Below the pieces are notes generated by a model. It was not told the origin of the DNA. It saw only the letters and a program-made list of their open reading frames with translations, and searched no databases. DNA of 64,000 bases from Xanthomarina gelatinilytica (GTDB lineage: Bacteria; Bacteroidota; Bacteroidia; Flavobacteriales; Flavobacteriaceae): contig NZ_ANLA01000015.1 of NCBI RefSeq assembly GCF_000348685.1, positions 1 to 64,000 of the forward strand, given 5' to 3'. Position numbers and translations under genes: made by a program. Of the stretch, positions 52,754 through 59,747 are shown piece by piece (position 1 is the stretch's first letter; each line of letters opens with the position of its first letter).

Positions 52754-53800
52754 TTATTTAAAGGTGCCGTCATCAACATCTTTTATAAATGAAATTAGAC
52801 CTTTGAAATATACTTTTTGATCGTCGTATTGGGCTAGATGACTTCCGTTGGGACATAATAGAAAACGACCGTTTGGAAGTTCGTTTGCCATCCATTCCAT
52901 ATGTTTAGGGTCCATGGTATCATGTGTTGCACCAATAACAAGAGTTGGTGTATTGATTGTTTTTAACCTGTCTGAAACATCCCAGCTTTTTAGGGTTGCG
53001 TTTCCTGCCATGCCAAATTCACTTGGTCCTTGCATGTAGAGATAAATTTTTGGGTTTAAGTGTTGAAAAGCTAATTCAACAGACTTTGGCCATTCTTCCA
53101 ATGATAAACGAAGCGCGTGTTTGCTATAGTAATGGGTCATTAATAGCTCTGTATATCTTGGGTTTGCATAATCCTCTTTTGCCTCTAACTCTTTGATTTC
53201 CTTTAAAACTTCAGGAGGCATTTGTGGGCCTAAGACTTCTTCAGCATATTTACCATATTCTGGAGCACTCGACATCATATTGGAAATTATCAATCCTTTT
53301 AAATTGTCTTGATATTTTAATGCGTACTCCATAGCAAGTATGCCTCCCCAAGATTGGCCATATAGATAGAAATTGTTTTTGTCCATATTCAAAGCCTTTC
53401 TTACTTGTTCTACTTCTTCCACAAAATGTTCTGTGGTCCAAAGGGTTGAATCGTTTGGTTTATCGCTATAATAGGAATCCAATTGATCGTAATACACATA
53501 TTCTATTTCTTCGTTTGGAAAATAGCCATCAAAACAATCAAAAAATTCATGCGTACCACCTGGTCCTCCATGTAGGAGTAAGACTTTTATTTTAGGATTG
53601 TTTCCAACACGTTTTGTATAAACTTTGAATATTCCTTTGGACGTTGTAATTGGGATCATGTTAATGCCTCCAGTGAATTGATCTTCACTATTTGAATAAT
53701 CCATGTAAACCGATTTGGATTCGGTTTGAGTAAGCTCTTGGTTTTTTTGACATCCAAAAAAGAGGCTCAAAAAAACAATAATGGCAAAAAAGTATCTCAT
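52754..53800 (-). CDS. Proline-iminopeptidase-like alpha/beta hydrolase lipoprotein
   Basis: A 348-residue lipoprotein (C17 in LSLFFGCQKNQ) of the S33 family, which releases N-terminal proline from peptides. Oxyanion-hole motif LLHGGPGGTHEF at about 75-86, DQLDSYYSDKP at about 105-115, nucleophile S150 in GQSWGG, catalytic D in THDTMDPKHMEWM and H in PNGSHLAQYDD. The family enzyme is often cytosolic, so envelope anchoring here suggests use of external peptides. A 21-bp-spaced motif at 53864-53897, shared with the promoter at 58897, lies just upstream and may put it under a LytTR regulator. Confidence 0.9.
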   Translation of the reverse strand: MRYFFAIIVFLSLFFGCQKNQELTQTESKSVYMDYSNSEDQFTGGINMIPITTSKGIFKVYTKRVGNNPKIKVLLLHGGPGGTHEFFDCFDGYFPNEEIEYVYYDQLDSYYSDKPNDSTLWTTEHFVEEVEQVRKALNMDKNNFYLYGQSWGGILAMEYALKYQDNLKGLIISNMMSSAPEYGKYAEEVLGPQMPPEVLKEIKELEAKEDYANPRYTELLMTHYYSKHALRLSLEEWPKSVELAFQHLNPKIYLYMQGPSEFGMAGNATLKSWDVSDRLKTINTPTLVIGATHDTMDPKHMEWMANELPNGRFLLCPNGSHLAQYDDQKVYFKGLISFIKDVDDGTFK

Positions 53801-53863
53801 AATAATTGAAATTTGGTAATCATTTGAATTCTAAGTACGCGATATTTATGTTAGTATAAAATC

Positions 53864-53897
53864 GGATTAGGATGAAACATTCATATTTTTGTCCGAA
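53864..53897. promoter_or_regulatory. Predicted LytTR operator upstream of the S33 hydrolase
   Basis: GGATTAGGATGAAA is followed 13 bases later by GTCCGAA. The half-sites GGATGAA (53870) and GTCCGAA (53891) are exactly 21 bp apart. A second copy of the whole 34-bp layout is at 58897-58930. It lies 64 bases before the hydrolase ATG. Confidence 0.55.
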
Positions 53898-53991
53898 TAG
53901 GCTTATTTTTTTACCAAAATCAATTCATAGGAAAATGTTTCAATATTTATTATTGAACTTTAGGTAAATTAAAAAGTAAGTACATATGCAT

Positions 53992-54561
53992 TTACTCCAA
54001 GTCTTCGTCTTTAATGTCAATCACTTCTTGTATGTCTTCTACAGCTTGGGGTTCTTGTACGCTGTCTGTTGCTGATTTTTCGGTATTTATTTTTTGTAGT
54101 TCCGATTGTAACTCTGAAGAATTCCAATAACCATATTCCGTTACAATTTTATTGTCAATAAATTGATAGGTAATATGAACAGGGATGATTATCTGTTTGT
54201 TGTTTGCAGCCAAATTCCCTTTCCATAGACCCCAAAAATTCACCCAGGTTTTTCCATTGTTATCTTCCACCATCTCATATTCCCTGTTTTCATCTTCAAA
54301 GGCACGAGTAGAAAAATAGACATCGTTTTTTTTATGAAATTCAGCAAGTTCTTTTGGAGACAGGACATTTGATCTGGTGTTGTAATAAATATGGGCTGTA
54401 TCTGCATAATGGGACATGAGTTTTTCCCATTCTTGGTAGTCGTAATCGTTAATGGCAGCTTTAACAATTTCTATTTGTTCAGAATTTTGTGTGTAGCGAG
54501 GTTTTTTTTCACAGGATGTGAAAATCAATAGTAAACATCCAATTAAGATAAGATTTTTCAT
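53992..54561 (-). CDS. NTF2/SnoaL-like lipoprotein
   Basis: A 189-residue lipoprotein (C17 in LLLIFTSCEKK). An NTF2-like cone-shaped domain spans about 25-150: IEIVKAAINDYDYQEWEKLM then SHYADTAHIYYNTRSNVLSP, and VNFWGLWKGNLAANNKQIII with VTEYGYWNSSELQSEL. A disordered acidic tail follows (VQEPQAVEDIQEVIDIKDED). This fold binds small molecules or has isomerase-like activity; no catalytic residues can be assigned. It is a single gene, followed upstream by a 445-base gap. Confidence 0.82.
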   Translation of the reverse strand: MKNLILIGCLLLIFTSCEKKPRYTQNSEQIEIVKAAINDYDYQEWEKLMSHYADTAHIYYNTRSNVLSPKELAEFHKKNDVYFSTRAFEDENREYEMVEDNNGKTWVNFWGLWKGNLAANNKQIIIPVHITYQFIDNKIVTEYGYWNSSELQSELQKINTEKSATDSVQEPQAVEDIQEVIDIKDEDLE

Positions 54562-55006
54562 GATTTATGGCTTTTAAGTGACATTTTAATAGTGTTAAAT
54601 TAAGAAGGGTTCACGTGATGTTGCAATAAAGAATTCCAAATTGAGCAAAACAATTAGGCTATTGCAAAAGCATCTGTTTAGCAGAGCAGAAAAGGGCAAT
54701 TTGCTTTAAAGTATATGTTTTTTTGAGAACTAGCTTTAGTTTAAGAGGCTAGTAGTCAAGTTAAAAATACAAAATAATCGTGAATGTTATCTTACAAAGA
54801 ATGTTTTTCTTTTCCCATAATAGGCATAACTAAACATAAAAAAGCTTTTATGCACGTATTAACAGGTTTTGTGATGACCTAAGGAAATGAGTTTTTTACT
54901 GCATTTTATATACTCTCAAAACAAATACAATTAGGTGTCACCCTAAAAGAGATGGTTGAGGATAGGTAATGGATTTTAAATTATTTTAATTATACTTATA
55001 ATGGTG
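54562..55006. other. 445-base gap with no recognisable gene
   Basis: AT-rich, with stops in all six frames. A short plus-strand stretch around 54840-54970 (AFMHVLTGFVMT, FFTAFYILSKQIQLGVTLKE) could be a gene remnant but is too short and broken to name. No hairpin-plus-T-run or repeat stood out. Confidence 0.5.
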
Positions 55007-55768
55007 TTACATTGTTAGCGTAAGACCACCATCTACCGTAAGCGTTGAGCCACTTATGTAACTTGACTCGTCTGAACAGAGGAATAAAATGACTTTTGCC
55101 ATTTCTTCTGGTTTTCCAGCACGTTGTAAATGAACTTTTGGGATGATTCCTTTGTCGTACAAATCGTCTCCAAAAAGGTCTCTGATTCTGCTGTGCATTG
55201 GCGTTACGGTTATTCCAGGGCACAAGAGGTTCACTCTAATGCCTTTTGGGCCTAATTCGGCAGAAACGCTTGAAGTTAACCCAACAAGGCCATGTTTTGA
55301 TGTCACATAAGCTGATCCAGCAGGAAACCCAAGGAAGGAATTGACTGAACCAACATTGACAATAGCCCCAGAATGACCACCTGATAGCATGGCTTTTGCT
55401 TGGTATTTCATACATAAAAAGACACCTTTAAGATTGATATTCATCACCTTGTCCCAAGATGCTTCCGACAATTCGGTAATAGGTGCGATTTCTCCTTCTA
55501 TACCAGCATTGTTCACGGCATAATCAATACGACCAAATGTCTCCATGGTATGTGCAACCATTTGTTCAACCTCTTTACTGTTGGAAACATCTGTTTGTAT
55601 GGCAGTAGCTTTGCCACCATTGGCTTTAATGGCATTGACTAAATTGTGTAATTCATTTTCCCTACGAGCAGCTACCACGACGTTGGCTCCTTTGGCAGCA
55701 AAGGCTTCGGCTGTCGATTTCCCAATGCCACTACTTGCTCCTGTAATCAATACTACTTTATTTTTCAT
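55007..55768 (-). CDS. Short-chain dehydrogenase/reductase (SDR)
   Basis: A 253-residue NAD(P)-dependent classical SDR. Cofactor motif TGASSGIG at 9-16, NNAG at 86-89, and the catalytic tetrad N113, S141, Y154 and K158 (SVNSFLGFPAGSAYVTSKHG). R35-R36 after the second strand (VVAARREN) favours NADPH. It ends SSYISGSTLTVDGGLTLTM, usual for the FabG-like group. The substrate is unknown. Upstream on the same strand (55886) is an EthD protein, with a 117-base gap, so a shared oxidative or catabolic role is possible. Confidence 0.92.
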   Translation of the reverse strand: MKNKVVLITGASSGIGKSTAEAFAAKGANVVVAARRENELHNLVNAIKANGGKATAIQTDVSNSKEVEQMVAHTMETFGRIDYAVNNAGIEGEIAPITELSEASWDKVMNINLKGVFLCMKYQAKAMLSGGHSGAIVNVGSVNSFLGFPAGSAYVTSKHGLVGLTSSVSAELGPKGIRVNLLCPGITVTPMHSRIRDLFGDDLYDKGIIPKVHLQRAGKPEEMAKVILFLCSDESSYISGSTLTVDGGLTLTM

Positions 55769-55885
55769 GATTATTTATTTTTTGAATTTTTTGAGATATT
55801 TATTTAAGCTTACTATAAAAGATATTTTTTTTATTTGTTTAACCTTATAATGTCCAATCGATTAGTTGGTGTCATAAAAGAACGT

Positions 55886-56191
55886 TTATCCTTCCACAAT
55901 TCCTATCAATAAGGTTGCGCCACCAGTTGCAAAATTGTCTAAGTCTTTAGCAGTAGCTTGACCTTCTGGAGAAGACATGGTTGCTTGCATGGTTTCAGGA
56001 TTGGAAAACGAAAACTCTGCCATTCTATAATAAGCTGGTTTGGAGCCATCTGGAGAATTCATGAATTTTGTAAGTTCAATTTTTAGGTGACCTTTCATTT
56101 TAGACGCTTTTGGTAAATGGGTGTTTACATAGTAGGTTTCAAATGTTTCAATGTCTGTTGGGTGTCCATATAGTACTGTTAATTTAATCAT
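55886..56191 (-). CDS. EthD-family protein
   Basis: A 101-residue ferredoxin-like-fold protein: MIKLTVLYGHPTDIETFETY then YVNTHLPKASKMKGHLKIEL, and YYRMAEFSFSNPETMQATMS. The Y-x-x-T-H-x-P motif is diagnostic for EthD, first described with ether-degrading P450 systems. Members act as dimeric small enzymes or carriers. It lies directly downstream of an M28 pseudogene. Confidence 0.9.
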   Translation of the reverse strand: MIKLTVLYGHPTDIETFETYYVNTHLPKASKMKGHLKIELTKFMNSPDGSKPAYYRMAEFSFSNPETMQATMSSPEGQATAKDLDNFATGGATLLIGIVEG

Positions 56192-56253
56192 GATTTTATG
56201 TTTTAACTGGTTATTATGAATGTTGCTTCCTTTGTAGCAGATAATCGAAAGGC

Positions 56254-56747
56254 TTACTCATATCTGGGCATATGGGAGTCTCTCTCTGCAATTTGATGGA
56301 CAAGTGCAGCATAACTTGCATTAATTATCTTGTTCTTTCTTGTAAGCATTCTATATGATATTAATCTGAGTGATGTATAATGCTTTTCAATTCAATGGAT
56401 AATGAATGATTTGAAAACCAGGAATTTTACCATAGTCGAATACATTATGATCTGTAATATTGGTGTTTTGTATGGTTGGATTATCCACATCCAAATCCCA
56501 TAAGGTTTCAGCATTTCTTCAAAAATGGATCTTACATCTTCATTTTCTTGCAAGTAAATCCCTTTTATTTGTCCAGCAACATTATCCATATTAAGATAAA
56601 CTGAATTTTTTTCAACATCTTTATTTACAGGTCGTTTCTTTTGCTTTCCAAAAGTGTTTTTTTGCAAAATGCATAGACTCGAAACAACCTAGCTTTTCGT
56701 CTCCCAAAAGTGCTGTCCTCATAGTTCGTTTTTAACCTTCATTATTC
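56254..56747 (-). pseudogene. Relic of an M28 peptidase C-terminal domain
   Basis: Read on the minus strand, pieces of the M28 core appear in shifting frames: RTALLGDEKLGCFES then MHFAKKHFWKAKE (about 56712-56640, compare the GEEQGLLGS region); VYLNMDNVAGQIKGIYLQEN then EDVRSIFEEMLK (about 56600-56510); WDLDVDNPTIQNTNITDHNV then FDYGKIPGFQIIHYPL (to 56392); and IEKHYTSLRL to YAALVHQIAERDSHMPRYE, ending at 56254. At least three frame changes and stops are needed, and the N-terminal part is missing. The order matches the family, so this is a decayed carboxypeptidase-Q-like gene. It is probably a leftover of a copy related to, but distinct from, the intact gene at 35619. Confidence 0.72.
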
Positions 56748-56748
56748 T

Positions 56749-57270
56749 TTATTCTGTTTTATGTACTTCCATCTCTATTTCTATAAGAAACTCTGGTATG
56801 GCTAATTCCTTGACTCCTATCCAAGACCCTGTTGGAAAATGGTTTTTATAAATTTCAGCTCTATAAGCGGCAACTTCCAAAAAGGCAGGCATGTTTGTTG
56901 TAAAGATGTTTTCTAGAACCACATCGTTAAACGTACAGCCATAATGGTTTAATATTTTTTCTAGATCGGCATAACAGTTTTTCATTTGTTGTTTCAAGTC
57001 TCCTACAGCAGTAGGATTGCCTTGGTCATCCATACTAACAGCACCAGATATTTTTATACTGTTGCCAATTTTTACGGCATGCGAATAACCATAGGCTTTT
57101 TCTACTTCTGGATGTAATAGGAAATACTCTGGCACATCAGCAACTTTTATTGTTGTTTCCACTGGTTCGGATTGGTTTTGAGTGTTTTCTGCATTTTCTT
57201 TACAGCTTATCAGTGAAGTCATTGTTGTGAGCAATAAAACAGTAAAACATAATAAGAGTGTTTTTTTCAT
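56749..57270 (-). CDS. RidA-like (YjgF/UK114) lipoprotein
   Basis: A 173-residue protein. The lipobox ends at C23 (LTTMTSLISCKEN), unusual because RidA proteins are normally cytosolic imine deaminases. The RidA fold covers about 50-172: YSHAVKIGNSIKISGAVSMD, LKQQMKNCYADLEKILNHYG, DVVLENIFTTNMPAFLEVAA, and PTGSWIGVKELAIPEFLIEI then EMEV. The arginine that binds the carboxylate in RidA (before the final strand) appears to be replaced in SWIGV, so deaminase activity is doubtful. It follows the epimerase gene by 6 bases and is probably co-transcribed with it. Confidence 0.88.
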   Translation of the reverse strand: MKKTLLLCFTVLLLTTMTSLISCKENAENTQNQSEPVETTIKVADVPEYFLLHPEVEKAYGYSHAVKIGNSIKISGAVSMDDQGNPTAVGDLKQQMKNCYADLEKILNHYGCTFNDVVLENIFTTNMPAFLEVAAYRAEIYKNHFPTGSWIGVKELAIPEFLIEIEMEVHKTE

Positions 57271-57276
57271 GATTAT

Positions 57277-58215
57277 TTATTTTGAAAAGTTATTTAAAGT
57301 TAATTTCACAGGACGAAAAGGCAGACCCAATTCACGTTCTGCCATTTGGTTTTGGTATACTGTAATTGGCCTGTTTTTAGGTGCTTTTTGGTTCAGCATT
57401 AAGTTGATGTCTGATACAGGATAACTTTCGCTGGATAACAAATAGTTTTTCCCATGCAAACCTGAAATGGTCGCAGCTTTGTAAACTCCTATGGCAACAT
57501 CTTTTACATCTACAAGGGCAAACAAAACATCCTTGTCGTAAAACATTTGGATAAAAGGGTTTGGAGCAATTTTGTTTTTAAAAAGAAACTGTAGCCCAGT
57601 TGAGGTGGAATCTTTTCTTTTGGACAAGGATTTACCCATAACGGCTACTGGAGATACGCTGGTAATTTCAAAACCCAAATTTGGGGTTTCTGCAATAAAT
57701 TTGCGAACCGTTTCATTGGCAATAAATTTGGCCTGTGCATAAGGATGACTTTCCTCACTCATAAATGGTATACTGTTTTCGTTAAATACATCTGTTGGTT
57801 TTTTACCATTTGCTGGTAAGGGGAAATTGGTATTCCATGCAGCAACAGAAGCAATTAACACCACTTTTTTTACCATAGGTGTATCTTTTATAATTTCCAG
57901 GAAATTTTCGGTCCCTTTTATGGTTGGATCTAACAATTCGGTTTTGGCATCTTTAAAATCCAACTGAAAAGGTGTGCCACCATGAATAATAATGTCGCAA
58001 TTTTTTACAAATTCTTTTAACTGTTCTTTGTCTTCAACATTCAATTCGCTGAGATATAAATGGTCAGAATGATCTAAATTCATTAAGTGCTCATATTTTT
58101 CTTGGTTTGAAATGTCTGTTGTTGAAACTTTAACTTCAAAACCCTTATCTAAAAACAGTTTTGTGATGTAGCTTCCAATAAAGCCAGAACCACCTATAAT
58201 GCCTACTTTATCCAT
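57277..58215 (-). CDS. NAD-dependent epimerase/dehydratase (extended SDR)
   Basis: The frame is open to 58326, but MDKVGIIGGSGFIGSYITKL at 58215 is the natural start (312 residues), because it places the G-x-x-G-x-x-G motif at residues 8-14. Other marks are DIIIHGGTPFQLD, the strand VVLIASVAAWN and Y165-type HPYAQAKF (Y-x-x-x-K). The protein is cytoplasmic and its substrate is unknown; the group includes dihydroflavonol-reductase-like enzymes. The upstream space 58216-58393 holds only AT-rich DNA. The RidA-like gene follows 6 bases after the stop. Confidence 0.9.
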   Translation of the reverse strand: MDKVGIIGGSGFIGSYITKLFLDKGFEVKVSTTDISNQEKYEHLMNLDHSDHLYLSELNVEDKEQLKEFVKNCDIIIHGGTPFQLDFKDAKTELLDPTIKGTENFLEIIKDTPMVKKVVLIASVAAWNTNFPLPANGKKPTDVFNENSIPFMSEESHPYAQAKFIANETVRKFIAETPNLGFEITSVSPVAVMGKSLSKRKDSTSTGLQFLFKNKIAPNPFIQMFYDKDVLFALVDVKDVAIGVYKAATISGLHGKNYLLSSESYPVSDINLMLNQKAPKNRPITVYQNQMAERELGLPFRPVKLTLNNFSK

Positions 58216-58393
58216 GGGATTTTGTTTTTTTATTGTTGAATGTTTTTTTAAATAAAAACAGACAGATTTTAGATCGTTTGTGACTTGACATTTTTGTTTA
58301 AAAATCACCAAAACCTTAAACCTCAAGTAAAACGATTTCTATAAATTTCCCTCTATAAAAAATTAACCTGCCTGTTTTGTTTGTGCATTTGGT

Positions 58394-58825
58394 TTATTGA
58401 ATAAATTTTATGAGCACTCCATTTTCAAGTAACCAAGTATGTTGAAATGCCATGTGGTTTATCATGCCTTTTTCCATGTTTTTGCCTGAAATAAAGCCAG
58501 TAACTAGGATCTTGTTGCTGTTTATTTCAGTAATGGTAATGTTGCCGAATATGATAAATTCCCACTCGTTTTTAAAATCTAAAATAATTTCCTTGACTAT
58601 TGCTGAGTTTATAATTGGGATTGCATGGTCGTCATTGTTGTTTGCCAAGTTGTAATTTTGGAATGGGCTTACTATATTTCTTGAATTTGAAACTTCGTTT
58701 ATAATTATATGATTATAAACTTCTTCAATAGTGATAATGTTATTCTCTTGTGTTTGTGAATTTGTAATCATTGGCATTAACAAAATGAAAATGGTTATTG
58801 CCGTTTTAATATATATAGTTTTCAC
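58394..58825 (-). CDS. Small exported NTF2/SnoaL-like protein
   Basis: A 143-residue protein with a signal peptide (about 1-24, ending MITNSQ). The mature part resembles an NTF2-like domain: VKEIILDFKNEWEFIIFGNI then TITEINSNKILVTGFISGKN, with AFQHTWLLENGVLIKF as the closing strands. It is short for the fold and no catalytic residues can be given. Its promoter region carries the 34-bp motif at 58897-58930, and the LytTR regulator gene at 59001 ends just beyond, so it is a good candidate target of that regulator. Confidence 0.72.
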   Translation of the reverse strand: MKTIYIKTAITIFILLMPMITNSQTQENNIITIEEVYNHIIINEVSNSRNIVSPFQNYNLANNNDDHAIPIINSAIVKEIILDFKNEWEFIIFGNITITEINSNKILVTGFISGKNMEKGMINHMAFQHTWLLENGVLIKFIQ

Positions 58826-58896
58826 AATTTCAGGCGTTTATTAATAATAGTTTTTTACTTTAACTAAGTAACTTAATTGCACAACCAATTGAAAGT

Positions 58897-58930
58897 GGGT
58901 TAGGACGAAATGGTGTTATTAATGTCCGAA
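58897..58930. promoter_or_regulatory. Predicted LytTR operator upstream of the NTF2-like gene
   Basis: GGGTTAGGACGAAA, 13 bases, then GTCCGAA. The half-sites GGACGAA (58903) and GTCCGAA (58924) are 21 bp apart, the same layout as at 53864-53897. It lies 72 bases before the NTF2-like ATG and just downstream of the LytTR gene at 59001. Confidence 0.55.
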
Positions 58931-59000
58931 CATCCTTTTTTAGTTATCTAAAGAAATGGGTGTTGCCTATTAATTTTTAAAAAGACAGGGTTTTGTGCTA

Positions 59001-59744
59001 TTATATTGTATGTAAGCGTTTTAAGAGTTCGGATTTTAGCTGCTTGCTTATGGGAATGGCTTTTCTGGAAACAACTACATGACTTGTGGCAATTTCATCT
59101 ATTTGTGAAATATTGACAATAAACGACCTGTGAATTCTTAAAAAGTGATCTTGTGGTAATTTTTGATCTATGTCCTTTAAAGTGGTTACTATTAAGAACT
59201 CTTTACCTTTAGAATAAATTCGGCAGTAATTACGTTCGGCTTCTATGTAAAGAATGTCTATGATATTTATTTTTACCATTTTTTCATGATGACGAACAAA
59301 AATACAATCATTAAGTATTAAAGGGTCTGCATTGTTCAATGCTTGTTCTTTGGGAGTTGTGTTATTGTCTTTTAAATGGGTTGCAGTAAGTTCAATGGCG
59401 CGCTGTAAATCCAGTTTTTTAAAAGGTTTGGAAATAAATGCATAAGGGTTTGTGGCTTTGGCTCTATTAAAGTTAGCATCGTCTGCATTGGCCGTAAGGT
59501 AAATAATGGGAATACGGTAATCTTGTTGCATTAAAAGAGCTGTTTCAATACCATCTATTTTTCCTTTTAAGTTAATGTCCAACAAGACCATGTCTGGTTG
59601 ATGTTGCTTTATATGTAGGAGTGCTTCTTCTCCACGAGGAATAATTCCGGTTACTTCATAGCCTAATGAGGTTAGCTGCAAAGAAATATTGGCTGCAATG
59701 ATCATTTCATCTTCTACGATTAATATTTTTAATGGAGGATTCAT
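59001..59744 (-). CDS. LytTR-family response regulator
   Basis: A 247-residue cytoplasmic regulator. Receiver domain 1-120 (EDE 11-13, D56 in VLLDINLKGKIDG, K107 in AFISKPFKKLD). The LytTR DNA-binding domain covers about 150-247 (VKINIIDILYIEAERNYCRI, FLRIHRSFIVNISQIDEIAT). It starts 3 bases after the stop of the TPR kinase at 59748 and is its cognate partner. It is the second LytTR regulator in the window; the receiver has the D-I-N-L-K-G-K-I-D-G pattern of kinases with HisKA_2 domains. Its probable sites are at 58897 and 53864. Confidence 0.93.
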   Translation of the reverse strand: MNPPLKILIVEDEMIIAANISLQLTSLGYEVTGIIPRGEEALLHIKQHQPDMVLLDINLKGKIDGIETALLMQQDYRIPIIYLTANADDANFNRAKATNPYAFISKPFKKLDLQRAIELTATHLKDNNTTPKEQALNNADPLILNDCIFVRHHEKMVKINIIDILYIEAERNYCRIYSKGKEFLIVTTLKDIDQKLPQDHFLRIHRSFIVNISQIDEIATSHVVVSRKAIPISKQLKSELLKRLHTI

Positions 59745-59747
59745 TTG

